Source: Symbiodinium natans
Taxonomy: Eukaryota; Sar; Dinophyceae; Suessiales; Symbiodiniaceae
DNA: 64,000 nt
Assembly: GCA_905221605.1 (NCBI GenBank)
Contig: CAJNDS010000094.1
Coordinates: 62,001 to 126,000 of the forward strand
Direction of reading: 5' to 3'
Shown: piece by piece, positions 36,147 through 48,300 of the stretch
Position numbering within the stretch: position 1 is the first letter of the stretch
Layout of the letters: each line of letters starts with the position of its first letter
Position numbers and translations under genes: made by a program
Notes under the pieces: generated by a model
Databases searched by the model: none
Told to the model about the DNA's origin: nothing
The model's input: only the letters and a program-made list of their open reading frames with translations

Positions 36147-36461
36147 CTCCTCCTCCTCCTCCTCCTCCTCCTCCTCCTCCTCCTCCTCCTCCTCCTCCTC
36201 CTCCTCCTCCTCCTCCTCCTCCTCCTCCTCCTCCTCTTCTTGTTCTTCTTCTTCTGCTTTTTCTCCTTGTTCTTATTCTTCTTATTCCTCTTATTCTTCT
36301 CATTATTCTTATTCTTCTTATTCTTCTTCTTCTTATTCTTATTCTTATTACTCTTCTTATTCTTCTTATTCTTCTTATTCTTCTTATTCTTCTTATTCTT
36401 CTTATTCTTCTTATTCTTCTTATTCTTCTTATTCTTCTTATTCTCTCTCTCTCTCTCTCTC
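36147..36461. repeat. Long pyrimidine microsatellite (TCC)n-(TTATTCTTC)n-(TC)n
   Basis: About 30 TCC units (36147-36235), then interrupted TTC/TTATTC units mostly of a 9-base period, then (TC)n to 36461. Every base is a pyrimidine except the A in TTATTC and a few single G or A changes. The 345-codon frame through it is low complexity. Confidence 0.97.
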
Positions 36462-36469
36462 CCCGTATA

Positions 36470-38030
36470 AACACATATGTGTACGCGTTGGCAGTGGCCG
36501 CACTTCAATATCTGAGAGTCACACTTCCTTTCTTCTGGAAGTCCGTGCGCCGGCCTGCTCTCAACTTGCAAGAAAGTGGTGCAGAAAGAACTGCGTCAGT
36601 CGTGCTGGCATCTTTGCCCGGACCAGCTGGCATGACCAAACTCGTTCTGGCATACATGTGTGTACCATTCCCAGGCGCCACACACGGAAGCATGTTGCCG
36701 CAGCTACCAGTACGCACGGTAGCGGTTGGGGCCCACGTCTGAAGACAGGCCAAGGCCTCCTGATCTGCTTCAGCAGCCTGCAAGGAAGGAACACGGAACA
36801 CGCTAAGGAACGGCCAAGAGGCGCACAGAATTGCAATCGATATTGCAAAATTGGTGTTGCACACTGGCAGGCAGGTTGCCTTGGCCCAGAGCCTCTGCTC
36901 GGCCTCCACAAGTCGCAGGGCGCTCCTCGCATGCCGAGTGCCGAAGTCTACGGCTTCACGGAGCCTACGGCTTATCAGCATGTGCGAATATATTCGCCGT
37001 TTAAGTTCATGTCTTAGTTCTCCCTTACATCACCTTTTGAGCAGGGCCTGTCATCTTCTTCATCACGCGGGTCACGCGTCCTTCGGGATCTTGTTCGTCC
37101 TATGCGTGGCTGAGGCCGAGCAACTCAAGCTAGCTGCATGAAGCAAGGGGTGGCATAAAATTGCTCCGCGTCTTTTTTTGACGCATCTGCCATCTCAGCG
37201 TCCTATCGACGCAAGGGGACCTAAAACCAGATCCGGCCACTCATGGAGCTTTGTGGCCAAGCGTTCATCCGACTCGGCCTGATGCCGCAATCTGATTCCG
37301 TCTGGTTCCCCCTCATCTACAACTTTGTCACAACCCAAAGCGGAGAGCACCCAGATTGGCCCAATCACAAGGCTGCGAACTTGAATACATCAAGGTGTGC
37401 GGCTGCACTCCAATTGTTCTGTGCTCTCTGGCAAGCTGACACTTTGTTGACATCGCCTTTCTGAGCCCCTTGCCATCTTGTCAATTCGATGACCACCCAC
37501 CTGTCGCAAAGCGAAGGACACAACAGCAGAACTGGTCAGCATCACGACCAGAAGCCTTGAAACGCACACGCGCGATTCTCCTATCCTCCCGCTGCCTTCC
37601 GTCCAGCCTCCCTATCCCACCTACGCAATGTCCAAATGTATCCCAGTGCATGCAACCTGGCCAAAATAGCTTGAACTGAGCAAGCGGTTGGCCTGGGTTT
37701 GGACGAAGATGGACCGGGCATCTTGCTTTTTCAAAGCCTGCCAACATCTGCCAAGATGCAGCCTCTCTCTCTCGCTTTGGCGAGTAGAGCTGTAAAAGCA
37801 TGAGGTGCCATGAAGTGCCATGACGTGCCATGTGCGCTGCTCTCCGCTCTTGTCCGGGATGCCTGCAGCAAGGGCTCATGCCCTGCGAAGGGTATGACGG
37901 GATCGTCCTCATGGGCTCACAACTCGATGCGAAAGAGTGTGAGGTCGCGGAGCAAGAGGGGAGCCCTCTCACCCCCATGCAAGGTCGCCATCCTGACGAA
38001 GCCCTGTACTTCAAGAAGGAAAAAGCCTTC
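36470..38030. other. Unresolved
   Basis: A plus-strand frame at about 37860-38030 (GYDGIVLMGSQLDAKECE, then HPDEALYFKKEKAFF) is protein-like but runs into telomere-like repeats. Minus-strand frames at 37480-38010 overlap it. No decision possible. Confidence 0.25.
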
Positions 38031-38036
38031 TTTGTT

Positions 38037-38291
38037 ACCCTAAACCCTAAATCCTAAACCCTAAATCCTAACCCTAAATCCTAAACCCTCAACCCTCTCT
38101 AAGATCCCCCCCCCTCCCCCTTCTTTGGCTTCGTCTCCTCGGCCCAGGCGAGGAGAGCAGGGAGGCCCAGGCCTTCCAGAGCCTCTCCTCAGGGCAGAGA
38201 GCAGAGAGGGAGAAGAGGGAGAAGAGGGAGAAGAGGGTTTAGGGTTTAAGGTTTAGGGTTTAGGGTTTAGGGTTTAGGGTTTAGGGTTTAG
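38037..38291. repeat. Two telomere-like arrays in opposite orientation
   Basis: CCCTAAA/TCCTAAA units at 38037-38096 and TTTAGGG units at 38234-38291 face each other across about 137 bases containing GAGAGGGAGAA-type purine repeats. Together they form an inverted repeat with telomere-sequence arms. Confidence 0.9.
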
Positions 38292-38299
38292 CATCCAAC

Positions 38300-40780
38300 C
38301 AAATACGTACTGTGAAGCAACCAGGAATACTTCAAGCACTGTGAAGCCCCGGGACAAATCAAATGTAAGCCTTATGCAACCCCTAGGCTCTAAATTACAG
38401 GAGGCAACGTAAAAGATCGAGCAAAACAGCAAAACAAACATTGCTGTGAAGGCTCTGAGGCCCTGGAAAAGCGCTTTGCAGTTTGAGCAGCATTTATAAT
38501 CCGAAGCCTTGCACCCCAGGCCGCGGCTGGATGCGAAGTTTGAATTAAATCTCTCCGGCCTCTGTCCAGCCTAAAAAGGTTTCAATTCGTATTGAGCCCC
38601 TGCGCACCCACCCGACCGCGGAACCGAAGCCCTAAAGTCGCATCTCAGTCATACTTTGAACTGAATGTCCGCCATATTCATGCGCAGTCGGCAACACCAC
38701 TTTCTGAGCATTGGTTGGAGATGATGATACAAGCCCTCTCGCGCGGTTTGTGTCGGTGTGCACATCCGAATGTGAAAGCTTGCTTCACATGCTTCAATGC
38801 TTTCTTGAGGCCGGCACCAGGCGGGGCAGGGCAAGCCAAGCACATTCCTGAAGCAGGCCGCCTGCCAAAAACTGCCAGGAAGCTGTGAGTTGCATATGTC
38901 ATAGCATCCTGACTCCCCAAAGACGCAGAAAATCCGCAAACATGCCTTCTTCGGCTAGATTGCTTTGGATCTTTGGATTTTAATCGGGGGAAGGGGGAGA
39001 AGGCGGTATTCCAGTCCAAAACATCTCAAAATCATAACTCCCACCCCACACCCTCCTCGACTCGAGATTTCGTGGGTTGATCTCCTTATTACGAAATATT
39101 GCGAACGAGGCCCAGAGGAGGATCTTTGAGAGGAAATCACCCTTTTGCATGACACCGAACTAGATTTGGTTACAAACCAGGTCGAAAGGAGGAAAAAAAA
39201 CTCCATGTGTGGCCCTGCTTGCATAAACGAGGCCCCGAACAGGATTCGCAGAAACAACCAGTCGACATCCGAGAGTGCTGTGAACAAACATCTTTCATTT
39301 CACCTGAGAAAATGGCCTACGTTCCTTTGTCAGGATACAAGTACACACAAAACCCAGCACAAGCTCTGTGGGATCCTTGCTTTGCTCATAGATGCATGGC
39401 ACAGAACCGAAATCAACACCAATTTGGTTGGTGAAGTGTTGTGAGCATACATGTGTACACTTTGTTTACATTGTATTCCAGTACATGATGTTATAATATA
39501 TGTGTTCAAAAAACTGCGGTCAATGCACCCATGTTCCCGAAGCTGCTGGCATAGCTCCACTGCACGCGCCCCGCCTGAGATCTGCAAGAGCATGCTGGAC
39601 AGATGATCTACAAGCGATCTACATGTCATGACCCGTGCGCTGAGTGAGGCACCCCAGCTTTTGCCATAAACGAAGAGAGGAGCAGGGCCTGCTGGGCCAA
39701 GCTCAAGTCCCCGCCAAAGTCTCCATGCGACATCAGCTCGACCCTTGCAGGCTCAATTCTGCTGGGCCTGTTGCCTGCTGCGTCCACTCAGCAACTGCCT
39801 ACAGCTCAGGAATTAGGCCATGCGTACTCTCTGAGAGGATTACAAGCTGGCCTCTAAAGCAGCAACTGCATCTGCAGAGCTGCCTCGTCCGAAGGAAACT
39901 TCTTCTAATGGTGTGCATTTCGTATGTTTTCTTTACTTGCGACGAACACGGTGTCAATCGTGATTCAGCAGAGCACACCCCTTGGGAACAACGAGGACTA
40001 AGTGAATGAGTCAAGCCCAAAAGCCAGCGAATTCTACATCAAGAAAAGCCACATGCGAGTCAGTGTATTCCCGGACGCTTTGATTGTTACAAAAACTTGA
40101 GCGCAGAGCTCGTGAAAGCTAGCAGGGCAGCATCAGGTCAGGCCACAACACGGTTCAGGAGACGAAGTTGGGACGTTGGAGAGCCCACAGCACCGAAAAC
40201 GAAGCCATCCTTGCACCTACGAGAGAGACCTAAAGAAGGCAGGGGGACACAAAGGGCCATGTTTCTCATCTTTTCCGACAAGATCAAAACCAGGGCGGGG
40301 AGGGGGTGGGGGCCCGGGGCTGGGGGGGCGGGGCGGGGGGCGGGGGGCGGCGCTGCCGAAATCTGGAAACTTCGTCGATTGTTCGACCATAATTTGCGAA
40401 AGATCTATTGATGATAGCCGGTTCGGAAACACCGCGCAGATGCAATTGAGATCTTTGTTTTTCAGATAGTCAAAAAACAATCGGACAGGCAGATCCAAGT
40501 ACCTCTACCATGGAAGTGGAGAACGGAATGCTGTTCTGCAGGCCCCCACTTGCTTTGATGGCCGAAACTACTCAAACCGCCATCGGAAGGGAATGACACT
40601 GTACATCACTGTACACAGCCCTCATGATCCGATGCAGGGTGCCTGCCTGTGGCTGGAGCTGTTCGCTCACCTGGGGAAGCTACGAGCCACCACATCTTCA
40701 ACGGTCAGAACTGTTTGGTTGACACATGACTGAACCGGTATTGAAGCTTCTGGTTTAAGCCTGAAGCGTCCCTGCGATCA
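38300..40780. other. Unresolved; a G-rich run at about 40299-40350
   Basis: A minus-strand frame near 38990-38680 (ALKHVKQAFTFGCAHRHK) is mildly protein-like. A GGGGCGGGG-rich tract lies at 40299-40350. No motif was recognised. Confidence 0.25.
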
Positions 40781-40785
40781 TGTTG

Positions 40786-41253
40786 TCAAACCCTTAGCAG
40801 GGTTGTAAGGTTTTGTTTTAGCCCGGGCTCGAGACGAGAAGGCCCTGCCCCGATGACAGGCCAGGCTGTCCCTCCCTCTGAATTCCACAGGATCTGGTTC
40901 GCATGGTTCGCAGTGGACGGCGGGAGCACTGCATCGCGATGCCTCCCCATCGTGATTGTCGGCACGACCACGATGCAGCAAGGCCCTAGAGTGCCTTCTT
41001 CCCCGACCTGACCACCATGCACGACATCCTCCGCGAAAATGTCTCGGGGACGGCAAGCTGGAAGGCACCCAGCCAGCAAAACACAAGCAACGCCGTCGGG
41101 CCGCACTCCGGGTCTCGCTTTCGCGTTCGGTGTCCCGATGCAGCCCGCACCGCGTGGGCTTCTTGTGCAAGGAATACTCGATGGATGCGGTCCCCTGCGG
41201 CTGGGCGCCCGCCTCCAAGAGATCCTGCGAAAGCGCTGATGTGGTCGCGGCAC
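40786..41253 (-). CDS. Hypothetical protein, doubtful
   Basis: The minus frame reads RDIFAEDVVHGGQVGEEG and CIVVVPTITMGRHRDAVLP, but two other minus frames and a plus frame are also open across 40986-41590, which is expected for a GC-rich, stop-poor stretch. C-rich runs at 41474-41540 add to this. Kept only as a candidate downstream neighbour of the MMPL gene. Confidence 0.25.
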   Translation of the reverse strand: MPRPHQRFRRISWRRAPSRRGPHPSSIPCTRSPRGAGCIGTPNAKARPGVRPDGVACVLLAGCLPACRPRDIFAEDVVHGGQVGEEGTLGPCCIVVVPTITMGRHRDAVLPPSTANHANQILWNSEGGTAWPVIGAGPSRLEPGLKQNLTTLLRV

Positions 41254-42357
41254 AAAAGAGATGCAGCAAGGAAGACTGTGCTTTTCAACTGGCTACCGCA
41301 ACGTGGCGAAGTGAGAGGCCTATTTGAGCCGCACGGGATCACTGGAGCAACCTCTTTGGTTCGCCAGTCCGCACGGGAGGGGAAGCACGGATGCGTAGAC
41401 AGCCCGGCGCGACGAGCGCCACAACAGGAGTGCTCGTCGGTTCCAAAATCGCAAGCATGTTTTCCCCGCCACCCCTCGCCCCCTCCCCCCCACCCCCCAC
41501 CCCCCCACCCACTCCACCCACTCCACCCCCCGCCCCCCTCCATCGGCAACTTGCAAAACCCAAAACCCCGAGAACCCGTGAGCTGAATCCGGCCTGGAAC
41601 CCAAAGTTACCTGAAGGGCTAGTTCCTATACACAACCTTTAACCCTAAACCCGGGGCCGCGGGGGGGACAAGACAGGATGATTGCTGGATGTGGCTCTGG
41701 AAGCGGCCCAAAGCCTTCGCACTGAGGTCTCTGCATGAGTGGAGATTGGGTAGCACTGCAGCCACCTTCCGTCGGCGGAGGCCCTGGAACCAGACTACAC
41801 AGGCGGTTTCAGGGCAATTCACAAAGCTGCGATGCCACAAGTGGAAAGCCGAATGGTATTTGCAGCACGCGCCGTACCTCCATGAGAAAGCTCCACTCCC
41901 AAACCTGGACCATGACTGCATGCACTGAATCGATCCGTATTACAACAAAAGCCAAGGTGAGCACAATCTCTGATTGGGTAGACATTCCATGAACCAGAAG
42001 CACGATCCCCGTGACTTTCTCGCCAGGTGGAACGGAGAGTTTCGCCTTGGAAGGATCTCACTCGCCTTGCTACTTGGCAGACCTGGCACGCCGTGTACCT
42101 TGTTCCAGCCTCGATCTTGCCAAGCGGGGTGTCCACATGTAATGTTTCCACCTGCCATGTTGCAGTATGTTGCAGCTGACATTTTTCGCTTGACGGTCAT
42201 CTCGGCAGATGGAACAGCTCGGACTTCAAGTCAGCAAGAAACTTGTCATCAAGCTGGTGTAAATCGATATCCTACGGCCTACGGTCCTGACTACTGAGTG
42301 AAACATCTGGAAAAGCACCCTTGGTGCAACATGGTGCAACAAAAGCAGTGGAACTGC

Positions 42358-45300
42358 TCAGTCAGAGTCGGCACTTTCGATGCTAGCAGTGCTCGCCATG
42401 CGCAACTTGGCCCGTGCACCATCTCCATCTCCCTGCTCCAGCCACTCATACTGCGGCTCCGGCATTTCCCTGCAGTGAGCAATGTGGGCATCATGCAAAT
42501 CTCATGAACTCTTTCTTTCAACAGTGATCCCCACCTCGGCCAATAGTTAAGCCAAGGCGACATCGAGAGCATCGCAGGAACACAAAGCGTACGTACCAAG
42601 AAGGTGTCCTTCCACAGACATCACTGAGCATATCACAAGTACATAGCATTGAGGAGCGGCCAAAAAGCTACCACGGATCAATTCACTTGAGCACATGCTG
42701 CCAAGTCTCAACCACGATGCTGAACACAAACACGAAACCCTGTTGGTTCATCATCGGCAGCTCCTTGCTACGAGCTCCACTTCGGGGCGATTACAGCACT
42801 AGCAGATCTTACCTCTGCTTCACTCGTCCCGTGGCCAAAGACATGAGGCTGGCTAAGATGGCTAAGGCGCATCAACATTGAAGCTTGAGACAAAAAAGCG
42901 GCTTGGTGCAGCTTTGCAAAACGAATCTTTCATGCCATCCCAGGGTCAGACGTCAGAACCAGGGCCAAGAAAGTCAGACCCAGAATCAGGCCAGCTGCCG
43001 AAATGGTGCCGCCAGTCGCGGACAAGCCGAGTTGAATGGACTCTCGATCTCCAAAGCCCTAGCATTGCATGTTGGGCACTCTCACTCTTTCACAGCTCTC
43101 TTCACGCGCTCACGTGACAATGGCTCAACGCGATCCTCACTTCGGAACTCAAAGACGCGCTCGAACAAAAAGAAGTCGTAATCAAGAGCCAGGCCAATGA
43201 GAAACGTCAGACTGAAGACCGGCACAGTCCAATCCTCAGTTTCACAGCGATCTTGCTGCGAGATATATATATAGAGAGAGAGAGAGACAGAGAGACAGAG
43301 AGACAGAGAGACAGAGAGACAGAGAGACAGAGAGACAGAGAGACAGAGAGACAGAGAGACAGAGAGACAGAGAGACAGAGAGACAGAGAGACAGAGAGAC
43401 AGACAGAGAGACAGAGAGACAGAGAGAGAGACAGAGAGACAGAGAGACAGAGAGACAGAGAGACAGAGAGACAGAGAGACAGAGAGACAGAGAGACAGAG
43501 ACAGAGAGACAGAGAGACAGAGAGACAGAGAGACAGAGAGACAGAGAGACAGAGAGACAGAGAGACAGAGAGACAGAGAGACAGAGAGACAGAGAGACAG
43601 AGAGAGAGACAGAGAGACAGAGAGACACAGAGAGACAGAGAGACACACACACACATGCGCGCGCAAAAAGATATATAGATATATAGATATATAGATATAT
43701 CGATATATAAATCAATAGATATAGATATATATTTATATATGTATATATATATAGATATAGAGATATAGAGATATAGAGATATGGAGATATAGAGATATAG
43801 AGATATATAGATATATAGATATATAAATATATAGATATATAGATATATAGGCTTACAGATATATAGATATATAGATATATAGATATATAGATATATAGAT
43901 ATATAGATATATAGATATATAGATATATAGATATATAGATATATAGATATATGGGCTTGCAGATATATAGATATATAGATATATAGATATATAGATATAT
44001 AGATATATAGATATATAGATATATAGATATATAGATATATAGATATCAACTCTCGAGGGCTATGCCATGTTGGCTACCAAAGTAAGTTTGACAGTGCTGC
44101 TTGACAGTTCCTTGCCAGTTGCTTAGCTGTCTCTTCACAGTCTCTTGACAGTCTGTTGACAGCCACTACAGTGACTTGACAGTCTCTAGTCGTTGTCTGT
44201 AGACTCAGCTTGTAGACTCGTTCACTTTACAGCTACTCTGCATATAGTCTACAATCACATTGCATTTACTCCACAATCACTTCACTGCATTCCTGTATCT
44301 TGCACTACTGTGTACTTCATTCCTGTATCTTGCACTACTGTAGCTTGCATTCCCGGTATGTCGATATTCTGAAAAGCATAGAGGCTGATTTTGACTTTTT
44401 GCACTCTCACAAGGCTGGATGTGGTTTTTTCAAAGCACGCAAAGCTGTAAACCATTTTCAAAAGTAGCATTTGACTTGTAAAGGTCTGCAGAATCGACAA
44501 GTGGCCAAAAATCATATCTTGGCCTGCCTCTCGAGCTGTAAACCATTTTCAAAAGTAGCATTTGACTGGTAAAGCTCTTCAGATTCGGCATGTGGCCAAA
44601 AAATCATATCTTGGCCTGCCTCTGGAGCTGTAAACCATTTTCAAAAGTAGCATTTGCCTGGTAAAGGTCTGCAGAAGCGGCATGTGGCCAAAAATCATAT
44701 CTTGGCCTGTAAACCATTTTCAAAAGTAGCATTTGACTGGTAAAGCTCTTCAGAATCGGCATGTGGCCAAAAATCATATCTTGGCCTGCCTCTGGAGCTG
44801 TAAACCATTTTCAAAAGTAGCATTTGGCCGGTAAAGCTCTTCAGAATCGGCATGTGGCCAAAAATCATATCTTGGCCTGTAAACCATTTTCAAAAGTAGC
44901 ATTTGACTGGTAAAGCTCTTCAGAATCGACACGTGGCCAAAAATCATATCTTGGCCTGCCTCTGGAGCTGTAAACCATTTTCAAAAGTAGCGTTTGACTG
45001 TTTGACTGGTAAAGCTCGTCAGAATCGGCATGTGGCCAAGGGGGCTCTTCAGGCTTTGGCCTCCGCAGCTGGCGTCTCAGCTAACTCTGCTTCCGGCGCT
45101 TCGGCGGCGGGCTCTTCAAGCCTGGCCTCGGCGGCTGGCGCCTCAGCAGCCTCCGCAACAGTGTTTCTGCAGTGATCCCAGTTTAGGACGGTTTAGAGGC
45201 ACTGTTTAGGAGGGGGGGGTTTCTCACGCAGCTCTTTAGTTTACAAACCAACGAGTCATGTGTCCGAGAGTCAATGCAGCTTCAGGGAGGATTCAATTGC

Positions 45301-48300
45301 GCTTAAGGTGTCTATTGTTCTAGACATACGCCCGTAGTGGCTTAACTCGAATTGCATATTGCTCTAGTATACCGTATATTGCACTTCTGCACGCTGTAAT
45401 AATCAATGCAATAGGGTTTATGCTACGAACGTGCCATAGGCGACCTTGAGGTCCTGAACTGGCCCAAGGTCCAGCGTGTAAAGCTCAGTTCTGAGGGTCT
45501 GGGTTTTGGTTTAGGGCTTAGGGCTTAATGAAGGTTTAGGGGGGTTAGTGTTGTGTTTCCTTCCTTCTCACGTCTTCTCAACCTTCAAAAACATCTAATC
45601 TGACCCTGCAGCTTGCGCCCAGAACCCTGAACTACAAGTGTGTTGACAGCTTTTCAACAAACGGTCTGAAAAATGTTCTCCATCCTCATCTCAGGCCGAA
45701 AGCGTCAACCCTAAATCCAAACCCAACTAGAGCAAGCCACGCAAAGGCTGCGCCGGGCTTTTCAAGCTAGTCACATGACTGTGCTGTGAACACCCAGCCT
45801 TGGTCCATCCTGGATGGTACCAACAGCTCACTTTCGTGGCTTCTTCCCCTTCAATGTCTTTTCTGCATTTCTATGAAAAAATATTGCGGTGTATGGCAGG
45901 ATACTTTAGGGTTTAGAGTCAAGGGTTTCGGGCGGTCTATCCATTGCTTGCTACAATCGAGTGTTTTGGGCTATAGACTTATGATTCGGAGGCCAGGCGG
46001 CATTCGTGGCCGACTAGCAACCCTCAGCAAGTCCTGTGGCCTATGAATCTCCAAGCCCTTCATGCCCAAAGGCCGCAAACTGCTGACAACACAACTCAGC
46101 AGAGAAGTCTCTCGGATCGAGGTTGCTCAGCAGAGAAATCTCTCGGATCAAGGTCGCTCAGCAAAGAAGTCTCTCGGATCGAGGTTGCTCAGCAGAGAAG
46201 TCTCTCGGATCGAGGTTGCTCAGCAGAGAAGTCTCTCGGATCGAGGTTGCTCAGCAGAGAAGTCTCTCGGATCAAGGTCGCTCAGCAGAGAAGTCTCTCG
46301 GATCGAGGTTGCTCAGCAGAGAAGTCTCTCGGATCAAGGTCGCTCAGCAAAGAAGTCTCTCGGATCGAGGTTGCTCAGCAGAGAAGTCTCTCGGATCGAG
46401 GTTGCTCAGCAGAGAAGTCTCTCGGATCGAGGTTGCTCAGCAGAGAAGTCTCTCGGATCGCGGTTGCTCAGCAGAGAAGTCTCTCGGATCGAGGTTGCTC
46501 AGCAGCTTCTCTCGGATCAAGGTCGCTCAGCAGAGAAGTCTCTCGGATCGAGGTTGCTCAGCAGAGAAGTCTCTCGGATCAAGGTCGCTCAGCCGAGAAG
46601 TCTCCCGGATCGAGGTTGCTCAGCGGAGAAATCTCTCGGAGCAAGGTCGCTCGGCATAGCTCTCTCTCTGATCGAGGTCGCTCAGCACAGAAGTCTCTCG
46701 GATCGAGGTTGCTCAGCAGAGAAGTCACTCGGATCGAGGCACCCACTCCAAAAACCTTCAAAGAATAACCTTACCCCGATGCCGCCCAGAGGTAGCTTGG
46801 ACCCCCTGCCTCGTCGCAAAGGTAGCCCGACTCCTGACAAAAGAGCTAGGGCTAGGATTTTGGATCGACCCACAAACTTCCCCCAGGGGGGGGGGGGTTC
46901 TCAGAAACATTTATGGGTGATGCAAAGGTTCGGTACAGAAAAAACGAGTATTCAAACGCAGTTTCAGGGAGGTTTCAATTGGGCTAGTCGTTGTGCAAAG
47001 AACGGAAAGGCGACAAGAGTGTGAGGAGCGAGGTAAATGCAAAGGGAGATGAGCAAGGGTAGCAACGCAGAAAAAACATTGAAAGGGATGCCCAATGACC
47101 GCAAACTGCAACCAAACTGCTAACAACCAAACTGCCAACACCTGGAGGACCAACAGCCGAGTGATGTTGCGAGCCTCGCGCCGTCGCCGGCGTGCCAGCA
47201 CATCTTGGAGATCCAGGTTCTGGAACTTCCGTCTAGGCCTTGGACAGCTTATGGAAGAGCCCGAGGTGTTGAAATCAGATAGGGGGCATACTGGGTACCC
47301 CAGAAAAGTTCCTCAGAAAATATGGGAGATGGAAGGGAACGTTAAAAGAACAACGCATAAAACCACAAAAATAAAGAGCCCAGAAATTTAGAAATGTACT
47401 TTCGGAGGCCACGCCTACCCTAAACCCCCCCTGAACCCCCCCTTTGGTGCTTTCACGCACTTTGCTGAGGCCGTAGCGACAAGGAGCAACGCCCCATAGC
47501 AGAGCTGTCCAGCAATCTAAAGCAGGGCTGCTTGAAAGTTCTCAAGTCTGCAGCATCAAATCCCTGTGAGTTTGGTGTGCAGAGAGGCAAGAATGCAAGA
47601 GTTTTGGGCATGGTCTTCGCAGGTTGAACAAAACTTTTGGTCAATCGTGGCCTTTCTGACATTTTGGCTGCATGCAAGGGTTCTGGCACAAAAGTTTCCA
47701 ATTACTCTTCCACTGGAGGTCAATTTGCTTGCTGAGCTCAGTGGCAATGCTTCAGAACATTCTCATGCTATGACTTTTCGGCTCAAATTGCTTTGCAAAC
47801 TGTGCAGTCGTGACTTCTTGCGGCACGATGTAAACCATTTTCAAAAGTAGCATTTGACTGGTAAGGGTCTGCAGAATCGGCATGTGACTGGTAAAGGTCT
47901 TCAGAAACGACATGTGGCCAAAAATCATATCTTGGCCTGCCTCTGGAGCTTTAAACCATTTTCAAAGTAGCATTTGGCTGGTAAAGGTCTGCAGAATCGG
48001 CATGTGGCCAAAAATCATATCTTGGCCTGCCTCTCGAGCTGTAAACCATTTTTCAAAAGTCGCATTTGGCTGGTAAAGGTCTGCAGAATCGGCATGTGGC
48101 CAAAAATCATATCTTGGCCTGCCTCTGAAGCTGAAAACCATTTTCAAAAGTAGCATTTGGCTGGTAAAGGTCTGCAGAATCGGCATGTGGCCAAAAATCA
48201 TATCTTGGCCTGCCTCTGGAGCTGTAAACCATTTTCAAAAGTAGCATTTGCCTGGTAAAGGTCTGCAGAATCGGCATGTGGCCAAAACTCATATCTTGGC

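Noticed and set aside
35980..37017. A 345-codon plus-strand open frame
   Set aside because: Most of it is Ser/Tyr translation of the TCC/TTATTC microsatellite; its ends are not recognisable protein.
41017..41586. A 189-codon plus-strand frame overlapping long minus frames
   Set aside because: Five frames are open together in a GC-rich, C-run-rich stretch; no domain and no preferred frame.
43207..44049. Frames of 140-280 codons rich in Ser-Leu, Arg-Glu-Thr or Tyr-Ile
   Set aside because: Produced by the two 8-base satellites, except the first 45 or so codons at 43251-43114 on minus, which are the real MMPL exon.
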